A stretch of 64,000 nucleotides of DNA, from contig SWBL01000089.1 in the NCBI GenBank assembly GCA_024195585.1, positions 62,001 to 126,000 of the forward strand, written 5' to 3'. Every line of letters begins with the position of its first letter. Positions within the stretch are counted from its first letter, which is position 1. Below are positions 39,928 through 51,492 of this stretch, one piece after another. The DNA comes from Aureobasidium sp. EXF-3400. Lineage: Eukaryota; Ascomycota; Dothideomycetes; Dothideales; Saccotheciaceae. The notes beneath the pieces were generated by a model. The model saw only the letters and a program-made list of their open reading frames with translations. It was not told the DNA's origin and did not search any database. The position numbers and the translations under genes were made by a program.

Positions 39928-40384
39928 GGTTGAGAAAGAACGTGGATGCAGAAAAGTACGAGGTCGAAGACAGAAAAAAAAGGTTGGAGGAAACGAGACT
40001 TGACTTTATGGTTCGTGCGAACTTTTGCAAACTGTGGGTTTCCTTCCTCTACGAACAATCTATTAGGCCTCACACCGTCCTTTTTGGTATTGCGAGTATA
40101 TGAGGAGGTGAAACTTGTGGGATCTTCAAGCCCGGCAGGCAATCTGGAACGAATCGGTGCAATCCTTCGTATTGGTTGAGTCGCATGGGATAAACCAGAG
40201 ATCGTCAAGGGTTCAAGGCGGACCGCTCCAGAAAGTCGGGCGCCAAGCCAACCCAGCCGTGTGCTTCTGACTCGAAATTCGGTCTTAGAGAACAAACATA
40301 ACAACTGAGTACCGATTGTGGTGAGGATAGAAGACGATGTTTGTCAATGGAAGGAATTTTGAACTTGTTGAGTGGTCTATACTT
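39928..40384. other. Spacer upstream of the extended SDR gene
   Basis: It holds the SDR promoter and the 3' region of the carnitine carrier gene. No gene or repeat is seen. Confidence 0.5.
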
Positions 40385-41517
40385 CTAGTCAAACATCTTG
40401 GTCATGGCCTTTTGGGCCAACTCGACTCCGAGGAAAGTGGCAGCGTTGGCGGGGACAGCACGAGCCATTGCGGGACCAATACCAGGGAAGAATGCCTTGT
40501 AACCTCCTCTTCTGTAAAGCTCCTTGATTGTGCCTCCGATGGTAGGGTTGCCTTCTGCTGATTGCAGGCGACTCTTGACGGTGTCGACGGGGAAAACGGG
40601 GATCCACATGGCAATACCGGCGGCACCACCAGCAGCCATGACGGCAAGAAGACTGAGCTCGCCGGGTGTGCCGTCTGCGTTCTTGGGTGTGAGTTGGCGC
40701 TTGACGGTTTCGTAGGCTGCAAAGTATGCTGCTGATCCAGGTGCGTCTCTAGCGAGGGTCATGGCGCTGCCTCTGAAGACGGATCTGACACCACCTTCCT
40801 TGTAGAGTTGACGCACGACATCGATACCTCCTGAGTACTTGGGCTTCTCGCCAGGAGCCAATGTCTTCTGACCCTGGATCTGCAGCAAGACCTTGACACG
40901 CTCAAAGGGAGCAGCAACGGCGGTAGTGGGAACGGCAGAGAAAGCGCCAGCAGCACATATCTGGCCGGTAGTGAATTGATCGTTGTGTACTGTGCTGAAA
41001 GACTTGACGAGTTTCTTGCCCAAGTCGTAGCCCTGTCTTGCGTCAGTCGCTGTGAGGCCTCGTTCTTATGAATGATTGAATCATACCCAGAAGCTGACGG
41101 CGACTGCGAGATAGAGTCAGTAACTGCATCTTTCGGAATTGATAAAGCTAGACTTACACATTGGTGTTACACCAACCAGAGGTGCAGAAACACCGGCATA
41201 CAGACCCTAGAGCATTGTGAGCAATTGGCGCGGGCGTGACGCGGCAAAGAGATGCATACCCTCACGAGACCTTCCTTCGCAACTGTCTTTCTCACGACAT
41301 CCATTGCACCGCTGTAGACACCGGCTTGAGCGGTCTGCAAGCGCACCTTGACCAAGTCAAAGGGGTGTCCAACAACGACAGCGCATACACCACCAGCACC
41401 TCCTGACACTAGCGACCGCAAACTGGCGAAGGTCTCTTTTGTTGCGACAACAGCATCCTGCTTCAGCTCTTCCGCCGACGGCAGGTCGTGGACACTGGGT
41501 ACACTTGATTTGGACAT
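40385..41517 (-). CDS. crc1: Mitochondrial carnitine/acylcarnitine carrier
   Basis: Four exons (41517-41260, 41206-41158, 41103-41087, 41032-40385) encode 323 residues. The third exon is only 17 nt. The joins create LVRGLYAGVSAPLVGVTPMF and AVSFWGYDLGKKLV, both diagnostic of the carnitine carrier branch. The three signature motifs are PFDLVK, PFERVK (followed by VLLQIQ) and PVDTVK. The protein exchanges acylcarnitine for carnitine across the inner membrane and feeds mitochondrial beta-oxidation and acetyl unit import from peroxisomes. Start at MSKSSVPSVHDLPSAEEL; no presequence is needed. Confidence 0.92.
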
Positions 41518-41999
41518 GGTATGATGCACGAACGGATGTGGAGAAGCTGTGGAGGTAACAGCTAAGGATGGGACTCGGTTTTGAGGGTCTGGTCTGCGAC
41601 AGAGGAAGGAACAAAGGGAAGAGAAGATCAAACAAGAAAGAAGAAACTTGAAGGCTAGTAGCCAAAGGACTGCGCCGATAATGTTGGGCGGCTTCTCTAC
41701 ATGTGATGCAACATTTCTCAAGGTTTCCCGAGGGGACCGACAATAAATCCGGGGGGCCGAGGCTGATCACAGAAAGCCGGCCGAATGGACGCCGAGCCGG
41801 AGCAAACACCAGGCAGCTCCTTCCTTACACGCAGCAACGGAATTTGATGCTGATAATCCGAGAGCCGTTGGTCACAATATGTTCTGTTCGTCTTCTGGAA
41901 GCAAGTCACGAGCCATGGGTGAATACATGTCAAGGACGTTCAAAATTCTAATTTTGGTTCGTTATGTCTATCTTGGGTTTTTTCTAATCGGCCAACCAT
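41518..41999. other. Spacer between crc1 and prx1
   Basis: Contains the crc1 promoter and the 3' end of prx1. I see nothing else. Confidence 0.5.
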
Positions 42000-42875
42000 C
42001 TACTTGATCTCAGCATAGCGGAGGTAAGGCTTGAGTTCGCGGACATTGTTGAACTTCTTCTTTGCGTCCTCGGTCGACACCGAAGGAGGCACAATGACAT
42101 CCTCACCAACCTGCCAGTTAATTGGTGTAGCAATGCCCTTCTTGTCGGCAGTCTGGAGCGAGTCGATAACTCTGAGAACCTCGGCGCTGTTTCTGCCAGT
42201 GCTGGCAGGGTACATCATTGTTAGACGGACCTTCTTCTGGGGGTCGATGACAAAGACGGAGCGGATTGTGAAGGCAATGCTCTTCTTGGCTGCGTCGTCC
42301 AGATCCTCCTGGTTGATCATGTCGTACAAGAAGGCGACTTTGCGGTCGTGGTCGGCGATGATGGGGAACTGAAGGTTGGTGTTTGCAATCTCGTTGATGT
42401 CCTTGATCCAACCCTCGTGCGATCCGAGGTCGTTGGCGCTCTGTGATACCCTGTCAGCTCTGATTCATGCAATTCAAGAACTTCAGTTGCATACCAGGCC
42501 AATCATCTTAACACCACGAGCATCGAACTCGTTCTTCAACTTGGCAAAAGCACCAAGCTCAGTAGTGCAGACGGGCGTGTAGTCAGCGGGATGAGAGAAC
42601 AGGATTGCCCAGCTGTCGCCGATCCACTCGTGGAAGGACTTGATCTCGCCCTGAGATAGTCAGCATCTTCCTGGGCCATAAGCATCCGACGAACATACCT
42701 CAGTAGTCTTTGCGCTGAAGTCAGGGGCAACAGAACCAAGACGAATGCGAGGCTGCTCCTGAGTTGTGGCAAGACCGCGGTACATGAAAGGTGCAGCTCT
42801 GGCACGAGCAGCCAAAGGCTGGCATGCTGATGCACGAGACAGAGCTCTGGGGGCTGATCTGAAGAATGAAGCCAT
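42000..42875 (-). CDS. prx1: Mitochondrial 1-Cys peroxiredoxin (Prx1/Prx6 type)
   Basis: Three exons (42875-42699, 42650-42495, 42440-42000) encode 257 residues, with all junctions in phase 0. The first about 35 residues are Arg/Ala/Ser-rich without acids ([20 protein letters not shown]), a mitochondrial presequence. The peroxidatic Cys is about residue 87 in [15 protein letters not shown]; there is no resolving Cys in a VCP motif, as expected for the 1-Cys group. [20 protein letters not shown] and the C-terminal dimerisation domain ([20 protein letters not shown]) are typical of Prx6. The enzyme reduces hydrogen and lipid peroxides in mitochondria, probably recycled by glutathione/thioredoxin. 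Confidence 0.93.
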
Positions 42876-43373
42876 TGTGTATATTTTTTATGAGTTGGTT
42901 ATACTGGAGCCGCCTGGAGCTCGAGTTCGATATTACAAAACTTCATCGACGTTTACGTCATGCGCTTCCCCGATCTCGGCTTGAGCTCTCCAGCTCGAGG
43001 CTTCTCCAGAGATCTTTCTTCTTGTACAACAAGAACAACCACTTTCTTTCTCAAGACCTATGCAGTCGAAGTCGTATACGGCTTTCTGACGCAGCCATGA
43101 ACCTCTGTGTGCGGCGGACTTGCGCAATAAGACCTGACTATACAGGTGAAGCGGAAAGCAATGCACCCGCTATCGCGGAAAGTCTCCGCATTATCAAGGT
43201 GGGACGGTGGAGAGGTTGTAAACAGAAGTAGCTACCCCGCGGCAGTTCTTAATAGAGTCCTCGGCCAAGTATACTTTCTAGGCCTATCTCATTCTTCCTT
43301 TCTTAGTTTCAATTTGCATGTCTTTGTTCTCTAGTCCAGGTCAATCCGCTAAGAATCTGTTTCTCTCGTCATA
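42876..43373. other. Divergent promoter between prx1 and an SDR gene
   Basis: A 498-bp spacer. No further gene is visible. Confidence 0.45.
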
Positions 43374-44243
43374 ATGGCTGCACAGAAAGTTGCTCTGATC
43401 ACAGCTGGAACAGCGGGCTTAGGTGCTGCCATTGCCCGTGTCCTAGCACCAGACTTTCGAGTGGTACGTTGGATCAGAACTCGTAACAGTCCACCCGTCC
43501 CTGATTTTCTCACAGGTAATCAACTATGCAAACAACAGCTCTCGTGCCGAGGACGTCCTCAAAGAACTCAACGGCATCCCTAGCACCGTGTCTTCCCAAG
43601 TATCTCCTCGTTTCCACGCCATAAAAGCAGACATTGGCAGCCGCGACGCCATAAACTCCCTCGTCCAAGAAACAATCACCACAATGGGCCGCTTAGATGT
43701 CGTAGTCTCCAACGCTGGCTACACACGTCTGACAAACTTCATGAACTTTGACGAACAGCATTTCGACGAGGACTGGGACAAATGCTTCCTCTACAATGTG
43801 AAAGCACACATGTGGCTTGCCTACGCAACACGTGAACACCTCGAGAAGACTGAAGGTGCCTTCATCACTACATCGAGTATTGCTGGTGTGAAGCCTTCAG
43901 GCAGTTCGTTGCCGTATGCTGTTACCAAGGCAGCGAGTATACACTTGTCAAAGTGTTTGGCGAACATCTGTGCTCCGAAGATCAGATTCAACAGTGTCAG
44001 TCCTGGGTTGATGCTGACGGAGTGGGGCATGAAGTTCTCGGAGCAGAAGAGAGAGGCACACAAGAACAACACCAAGTTGAAGAGACTGCCGGAAGTTGAT
44101 GTAAGTTGAACTGAGATATCGAGCCGAAAAGTGCTGGTTGCTGACAATCATTCTAGGATGTCGCGGATCAAGTACGAGTACTCGCTTTGTCGAGAAGCAT
44201 GACAGGACAGAACGTTATCATCGACTGTGGTTTGACATGTTAA
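43374..44243 (+). CDS. Classical short-chain dehydrogenase/reductase
   Basis: Three exons (43374-43463, 43516-44100, 44157-44243) encode 253 residues, all introns in phase 0. The cofactor motif is TAGTAGLGAAIA (TGxxxGxG with Ala variants), followed after the first intron by VINYANNSSRAED, whose Asn/Ser/Arg suggest NADP preference. The NAG motif is VVSNAGYT, the catalytic Ser is in TTSSIAGVK and Tyr-x3-Lys is YAVTK. The C-terminal NVIIDCGLTC replaces the common xxVDGG end. The substrate is unknown. It is convergent with the NCS1 permease, about 100 bp apart. Confidence 0.87.
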
Positions 44244-44344
44244 GTGCGGTCCTCAAGCTTTGGATGGAATCGTATGGTCAACCCGCGTCAAGGTCTCTAT
44301 TCCTGTAAACCCTCTATCTATATGGCGTCTAGTCGATCTTAAAA

Positions 44345-46237
44345 TTACAAGACTTTGCCGAGATCTGCAGCATTGACATTTACACCTTTCATCTCAAAGG
44401 CGTCTTTGCTTTCGCCCTCGACATCTCTGTCCGAACTCATATCCTCGCCCTCCAAGATCTCTAGAGAGTAGATCGATCTCGGTATCAATGACTCCTTCGC
44501 GGGGAACAACTTACTCAACACTGTATAGACAAAGATACTCGATACGAAGCCATACAGCCAATCGAAGGAGTACAAATGTTTGGCTCCCGCAGAGATAGAG
44601 CTGGTGTTGATCGAATTTGCAAGACCCGGAAGATTGGGACAGACGGCGATGAGGAATGCGACCAGACCTTGCCAATTGACGCCGTAGATATATCTGTATC
44701 GTCCGTGTGGGTCGTAGAGAGCAGGCACGTCGATGTGACGACGCTTGACTAGCCAGTAGTCGGCTGCTAGGATGCCTGAAAAGGTGTCAGTAGAGGTTCC
44801 TCAATGCTCAATGAATTGCAGCACTTACCAGCCATAGGAGCAAGAAAGACCGAATACCCAGACATGAATGCGAGAAATGTTTGCGCATTCTTCAGAATCT
44901 TCCACGGCACCATGACCCAACAAGATACAACAGCAGCGATGAAACACCCACGTCTGATGTTGATGTACTTGGGTGCCATGACACACAGGTCGTTAGCGGC
45001 AGAGATGGAATTGCCAGTGATGTTCGTTCCCACTTGGGCGATGAACCAACTCAATGAAGCAAAGAATGCTGCAGCCCTTCCAGCATGTCCGTTCTTAAGC
45101 CATTGCTCTACGATGTTCAAAGGGTTCCAGTAAAACTCGCCGTAGACCACTTTGGATGCTGAGGTTGTGACGACACCAAGAACACCACACAAAGTAAATA
45201 GAATAGGTAAGGCGGGCAACTGGACATATTGTGCATAGTTTGGTTTGCCATCCGGACGGGCTTTGGCGTAACGTGAGAAGTCGGCTACGTTTACAGCGAG
45301 AGTCGCCCAGACTCCTGTCACAGAAGACATGCAGCTCAGCCAGAGGTAAGCCTTAGCTTCTCCTGTCACTGTTCCTGGTTGTGAGAAGATGGCACCACCG
45401 CCACCGGCTTTGTGTACCATGTATCCAAGAGTTGCGATGGCTGTGACGGGAGCTGCGATCATTTTGACCATGAACAGGTAGCGTAATTGGGTAGGTGGGA
45501 TCATGAGCATAGGAAGTTGGATGATCCAGAAGAGGAAGTAAGCTATCATGCCGGCTGTGCTGATGCCGCCACTCTCAGGAAGCTACTCGAAAGTCAGTAA
45601 AGGGGAGTTTTAAGAAACCAGAGATAGAGCATCGGCCTACTGTATTGTTCCGCCCATTCCAGTCGTATGAAGCGAATGATGGCCAGATTGCCATAATCAT
45701 GATCTGCATGGCGAGCGCACCATTCGCGCTCTGTATCCCCAGCCAAAACATGGCCAAGATACATCTTGATGCGATGCAGAAGTAGGCAAAGTAGTAACCG
45801 AACCCTGAACGAACGATGACACTGAATGGAACATGAAGTTGGGCACCCATGGCTCCGTTGAGGACGACTGGTACGGCAACACAAAAGCATCCGACAACCA
45901 TGATAGGGATAGCATCACGCCAAGTTAGGCCGACTTGGATGATTGAACTGGCTGTCTCCCAAGTACCCAAGTTAATAACATCGGTTGCCCAACTTTTTCC
46001 AGCATTAGCCATTGCACTTGCCAGACCTTGTCACTTCGCTTACTATGCTATCCAGGTCCACATGCCCCAAGTCTGCTCTGAGACGGGCACGGGGTCCATA
46101 TCTTTGTTTGTCCAGACATGTTCGGGTGCAATTGTCGATTCTTGTTTCGGTAGAGCCCAGGCTTCGAGGGTTGTGAATCTTCTTCGAATTGTCTCCTTAG
46201 AGGGAAGAACAGCTTCTGGTGAGAAGTTCATGACCAT
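44345..46237 (-). CDS. NCS1-family nucleobase/allantoin permease (Fur-like)
   Basis: Four exons (46237-46044, 45992-45641, 45582-44829, 44775-44345) encode 576 residues. The first intron (GTAAGC...AAAAAG) restores TWGMWTWIAYWATDVINLGT, the diagnostic NCS1 helix 1. Further signatures are AMFWLGIQSANGALAMQIMI, NVADFSRYAKARPDGKPNYA and FIAQVGTNITGNSISAANDL, the last matching the Fur-type helix 8. About twelve membrane segments precede an acidic cytosolic tail with EILEGEDMSSD, resembling the endocytosis signals of fungal Fur transporters. It imports uracil, allantoin, uridine or a related compound with protons; which one is not visible. Confidence 0.9.
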
Positions 46238-48216
46238 TGCTGCGACTTACCAAATGGAAATTGGATACGGAAGGAGAAGCTAACAATACTTAAGCAAGAA
46301 GCACATATGCAAGTAGACGTGATATCTCCGTCAACATCCGCATATGATCCAGTGCGGCGAACTCGGGGCCAGACGGTAGATGCAGGCCTTATCTAAAGTC
46401 TGTTAGGCTGTCTACAATATACAACGATGTCGACCCCATCGAGTATTACCCCTCATCTCCGTCGACACTTGCACACAAGCCAGTGCCGCGAACTGAAACC
46501 ATGTGATAAGCTCATTGCTTATCTAGACTCTACTCCATCTACTCCAACCACAGCTTGATCTCCCAACGGGTTTGCTCCTCGTTCTCGCGACGGAGAAGGT
46601 GGGGAATGCTTATCTGAAAGGCTTGTATTCTTGTAACGTTACTCTTGCTTTTGCTCAGGATGTCACATGCTAGCAAATCAATGGCCCACGAGTCTGAGGT
46701 TCGTAATACAGCAGTATGTAGCTTTATGTCATGCTCACGTTGACAGAATCGAGGGCAGCTCTGTTGGACTCGGGGAAAGAATTTGCCATCTGTCGGTGGT
46801 TGTTGCCAACACACACGGAAGTGACAGACGTGTTCTTAATCCGTTTCGAATCTATGCACGCATTCGCAAAGGTCTCATTGCGTTTGACGACCACTTCTTC
46901 CAAACTCACTTACGGCAGTCATGCCTACTTGAACAGCACTGGAAACCACGGGGCTGCAAACCCCCTATCAAGGCTTTGGATGATCTCCCGCAGCAGATGC
47001 AGCCTGCTACAATGCTGGCTTGCTTTGCTGGTCAATACGTGGACAAACACCACATGCGCTCTTTGTGTTCTGCACCTCGAGAGCTTTTGAGTCTTTCCAG
47101 GCTCCTGCAGCATACCCTGCGACAAACTCCATAAAAGTACAGACATGTCGTGGCATGATTCGGCTGTCCAACCTCACAAAAGCACTGCCAGCACATGGAT
47201 CAAGTGGCCAATACCGCCCAAAACTTACCGCGTGGAGTAGTCATTTTATCTTTCATACGGCATGACAATTGCTCACTAAAATCTGACAGGAAAGGCCAAA
47301 AATTGTAGACGCAACGGTCATGATCTGTTCTATTTTGAAGACTTTCTACAAGTATTGATGGCTCTTTGAATACATTAACTTGATTAAATTGGCCGAGTGT
47401 GTGGCTTGCATATGCAGGAATGCAGCGACCAATTAGAACTGCCGTCGCATGCTAGGTGGCCTTGAACCAAGTACAGGGTATTCCAGCCTAAGATGCTGCA
47501 GGCTGTTTATTTTCGCCTTGTTAATAGGTGTCATTGGCCGAATATCCTGGTTATGTAAGAGACTGTTCATGCAGCCAACCATCTAATGCTGAAATGCCCT
47601 GTAGGCTGCAAGCCTCAGTGCAAGGCTATGTTCTCGCGACTGAGCGAATATGAACACTGGTCCATTGGCTAATCCCATCCGGTCAGCAAAACGAATTCCA
47701 CCCTGTCTCGAGTGGATGTACAAGAGCTTGGTACTAACGAGTGATCTGAATGCCCCTAAGATGGAAACACCACAATGGCCGTTGACGGATCTCCCGGCGT
47801 ATCATGGAATGGCGGCTTAGGCAGGGGGCCGTAGTGCAGCCAGGTGACGAATTCAGTCTGTGATTTGTCCTCTCCGTATATTAAGTCGGTGTTCCCCAGC
47901 CATCAGAACCTGATGCCCCTCACAAATTATCTTCCAACAAGGGCGCGAAACGTTGGCAGGCACAACGACATATACAGACCTTAACCGACTAGCTTGCCAC
48001 ACATCAAACCAGCAAGAGTCTTCACCAGAGCTAAGGTTTGAAATGGGAGTGAAATCTGCTCACGATGGATATCCAACACGTTCGAGTATGAGTCAAGCGT
48101 GTTTTGGACGTGCACCTTGGAATGGCAAGAACGCATTGGTATTGAGTACGTCCACACACATCGAGCTCGATATATTACATTCTGATCTGATGGTAGTTGC
48201 TGATGAGACCTCTTAG
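46238..48216. other. Two-kilobase gene-poor stretch
   Basis: No intact gene. On the minus strand an ATG at 47132 opens MEFVAGYAAGAWKDSKALEV, which recalls the start of mitochondrial carriers (M-E-F-x-A-G-Y), but the frame ends soon. A separate minus-strand block at 46724-46909 (KRNETFANACIDSKRIKNTS) also looks protein-like. I cannot join them by introns. The rest (47.2-48.0 kb) is without features I can name. Confidence 0.4.
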
Positions 48217-49556
48217 CCTGCTTGCTTGTTTCTTCTGGAGATCCTTATGAAGCAGATCATCAAGCTAGAGAAGCAAGAGGACTCTAAAACAATGACTTCT
48301 CAAACGATGACTTCTCAGATAATGACAAGTAAAGCATCGCCGCACCTGAAGATCTTCACTGGCGACAGCGATGACTTTCGCTTTCACCACTATCTTGACT
48401 TGGTCTGTGGTGGTTCTACCGGAGGGTGTGTATTGGTGGTCATATGCTGAAGTCATAAGTCTGACGTCTCTCTAGGCTCATCGCAGCTATGCTAGGACAT
48501 CTTAGACTCTCGTTAGAAGAGACTGTGACGAGAGTCAAGTACGTGTTAGGCTCTGTTCCCCATGCATTTCCGAAACAGTTGATCTTGCGACAGGAATCCT
48601 CCAGTCAAATTCATGCTAGGCTGCACGACAAGATGGAACCCAAAAAAACTAGGCTTCTGCTTCGCTCGTGCAATTCACCTCAGGAGGTATGCCAGGAGGA
48701 TGCCTCACCATTTCTGTCAGTCCCGGGGATGTGCCAAACGTAAGTTATCTACACGAACCACAGGGCAATTTCTGAGACTCGCAGGCTGGTGCTTGGAGCT
48801 CGCGAACGAACTCCCTCAAAGGTTTATGTCTTTAGGTCTTACCGGTTGCCTGAAGTCGTAGACAGTGACTTCAAATCTATGGACAAGACTGGTGCGCCAG
48901 TCTCTCTCGTCAATGTCTGTCGCATCGCAATGGCCAATCCGAGATATCGTGAGCACGTTAAAGCTTGCCTCGAAGCACACGGACCAGAAGAGCATATGGT
49001 AGGGGCGGCCAACAACGTAGATTATGCGCGTCTGATTGCGGAGGAAGTCCAATCTGCATACCATCGTACAGGCAAATTGCAGCACCTTCTTGAGATAGGC
49101 AGCCGACCGAAGAAGTCTTCATCTTCATGGCGCTCTTGTTGGCCATTCAACAAAGCTCAGTCAGACATAAAACGTCTTCAGGTCAAAAGGACTATGACTC
49201 CCAAGGAGTTTGAGCATTTTCAAATTGGCAACTTAAACGAACTTGCTGGCTACGTTAGGAGCAAATCCACAGAAGAAGCCGAGGAGTGTTGCTCGGCTCA
49301 GGGACTATATGACAAGCTGGAGAGCTGCGCGCGGGTGCTGGTTGAGTCACGTCGCTCTCGTGCTAGCACGATCGAATGGGAGATATTTGCTTTCTCGGAC
49401 AGATATTTATGCTCGGTGTGTCGAAAAGAAGGCCACGAGATTGACATACTCGACAAACCAGCATTTTTGAATCACGTCGACTTTGTTCACGACTTCTACG
49501 ACTTGGAGCCGCCAGAGATGTTCAAAATTCAGAAAGAGAGCCGGGTGGAGTTGTGA
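48217..49556 (+). pseudogene. Patatin-like phospholipase, probably degraded
   Basis: Three segments (48217-48425, 48476-48739, 48785-49556) join at GT-AG introns. FHHYLDLVCGGSTGG followed by LIAAMLGHLRLSLEE is the patatin nucleophile elbow (GxSxG, here GGSTG). MCQTLVLGARERTPSKVYVF followed by RSYRLPE is the next conserved patatin block. The 5' part should carry DGGGxRG, but the matching DNA (about 48190-48220) reads with stops in all frames, and the catalytic D-G-A/G motif downstream is MVGAANN (Asp replaced). The C-terminus has a CSVCRKEGHEIDIL...HVDFVH pattern like a C2H2 finger. Family members cleave phospholipids and also occur as effector domains of fungal NLR-type receptors. It has no usable start, so it is called a pseudogene. 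Confidence 0.65.
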
Positions 49557-49777
49557 CGTATAATTGCAAACTCTCAAATTCTGTGCTGGTCTCTGCATTA
49601 CGCTTCTTGGTTCAAGCGTGTTCGACCACATTGCTAGTCCTGACCCGTTGAAAGCCAATAAACACGAGAAGACTAAGAACTATCAAGAGAAAGGGCTTCC
49701 AGTCTAGGAATATTGTCCTGTTCAGAGCTACGCAATTCGCAACCATCAGTATATTGAAACAACTTTGTTGGAGTTAC

Positions 49778-50911
49778 TTACTCAGATCGAGGACTGGGAC
49801 AATGTTCTGAGAGACAACCAAAGGTCGCCCAAGCATGTTTCAGCGGTAGGTCGTCATTCTGCTCAGCCGACATCATATCCTCAATCGCTTTCAAAAACTT
49901 CCGGACATAATCTGGCTCGGCTCGAGACAAGTGAAAAAACCGGTCAGGAACCATATGTGGGATGGAGGTTGCCGTCTCACGGAGAACTTTGAGCCAATTC
50001 CTGATCTCTGCGCGTGCCTCTGAGTAGATCACTCTTTCAGAGCCCTCGGCAGAGCGTCTCTCCATAGGTTTCCTCATCTCGTCCAGGGTCTTGCCGAACA
50101 ATACGGTTGCTATCTCCAGAAAGACGAATCCCAAACTGACAACGTCCCACTCCAATCCTCGTTTGCTTTCCTCTGAATCGTCTTTCGCCGAATCTTTCCA
50201 GACATCTTTCGAGGAGTACATTACAGTGCCTTCCAAGCTGCCATAAGTTATCACTTCTTTGTTATCATTGTAAGCTTTCGAAATGTCAAAATCAGCCAGT
50301 ATGACATTGTCAACTCTGTCGATAAGGATGTTTGCTGGCTTGATGTCTCGGTGTTTGATGGGTCGGTCCTGCTTATGAAGAAATAGCACTGTTCTGCAGA
50401 GGCAGGCGAAGTACGGCAGAAGTTTGTGTATGGCAGGGTGTGGGGACCAAGTCATATCCGGCTGTTGTTGATGAACTCTGTTGTGTTCCGAGATGCCCTC
50501 AAGAAAATCCTGAAGGTTATGTGCAGCTAGAGGGAACACCAAGATTCCGTATTCAAGTTTGTTCTTTCTTGAAACTTGGGAGAAACTGCCGAGAACAGCT
50601 GCTATATGCTTGTGTCGCAGACTTCTGAGGATGTTCAGTTCGTTCTTTAGCCTCGCAACGTTGGGGGGTGATTTCATTATCTTCGCAGCCACACGGTCTC
50701 GCTCGCCGTCTGCTGTGACAAGCTGGGTCAACAGGATGTATGATTTATCAGACCAATCTAGTAAATCGCCCATCAGCTGTACTGGGACTGGTTCATAGTC
50801 AATTCCAACTTCAGGGCCCTGGGTTCCATCCGAACGTGTCCAATAGAACTTTGGCTCCCTGTTGAGGAACTGCTCGAGCGTGAGGTTTGATGCTGAAACT
50901 GGTGGACTCAT
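49778..50911 (-). CDS. Serine/threonine protein kinase, fungal-specific subfamily
   Basis: A single exon of 377 residues. The ATP-binding Lys is 77 in RVAAKIMK, the helix-C Glu about 91 and the catalytic loop HRDIKPAN at 187-194. The metal-binding motif reads DFD (207-209) instead of DFG, and YGSLEGTVMYSSKDVW marks the activation segment and P+1 loop. A clear glycine-rich loop is missing (LTQLVTADGERDR). The C-terminal lobe contains WDVVSLGFVFLEIATVLFGK. About 55 residues precede the kinase domain without a recognised motif. Such stand-alone kinases are common in ascomycete accessory regions near HET/NLR genes. It is divergent from the HeLo-pseudokinase gene. Confidence 0.82.
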   Translation of the reverse strand: MSPPVSASNLTLEQFLNREPKFYWTRSDGTQGPEVGIDYEPVPVQLMGDLLDWSDKSYILLTQLVTADGERDRVAAKIMKSPPNVARLKNELNILRSLRHKHIAAVLGSFSQVSRKNKLEYGILVFPLAAHNLQDFLEGISEHNRVHQQQPDMTWSPHPAIHKLLPYFACLCRTVLFLHKQDRPIKHRDIKPANILIDRVDNVILADFDISKAYNDNKEVITYGSLEGTVMYSSKDVWKDSAKDDSEESKRGLEWDVVSLGFVFLEIATVLFGKTLDEMRKPMERRSAEGSERVIYSEARAEIRNWLKVLRETATSIPHMVPDRFFHLSRAEPDYVRKFLKAIEDMMSAEQNDDLPLKHAWATFGCLSEHCPSPRSE

Positions 50912-51492
50912 ATCTAGGGGTATTCGTCAAGGATCGATCGTTGCGATGTTTAAAGCGGTTATGCGGTTGGACTCGACTCTGCGCAAGAAGGATGGATTGC
51001 TCGATAGGAATTAACGTTGGATACACAGAAGCTTTAATCTTTGACAAAGTCTGGAGCCAGATACCAGACTCTCCAAGAAATCGGAAATCTAACCAGGCTG
51101 CATACTAGAGTGTATTAACCACCCCTCAGACGTGGAGTGTGAAGCGGTGATTCCCCCCAATTGCAGGTCGTACTAATCTTTCGGCTGCATCTTCGACCAA
51201 TGATTGACGCTATCAATAGCTGCAGTATCGGTTCAGGCCGCCTCGCATGGCATCTACCAACGTACCTGGTGTTCGACCTATCATGGCCAAACACGTCTTT
51301 GAACTAGCGACCCGCGAGAAGAACAAGACGGTCATGTCCGAACTATCACAGATGGCCCCTCAACTGTCGGTCAAAGCCAGAACAGTCTCATAACTGGATT
51401 ACTCGGCAGTCACCTCTGACCTCTTGCCGCACAAAACTGTTTGACGAGCATCTAACAACACTTCAACTTTTTTTCGAACCAGTGTGTTTCCC
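50912..51492. other. Divergent promoter between the kinase and HeLo genes
   Basis: A 581-bp spacer. I see no gene in it; both flanking genes are transcribed away from it. Confidence 0.45.
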
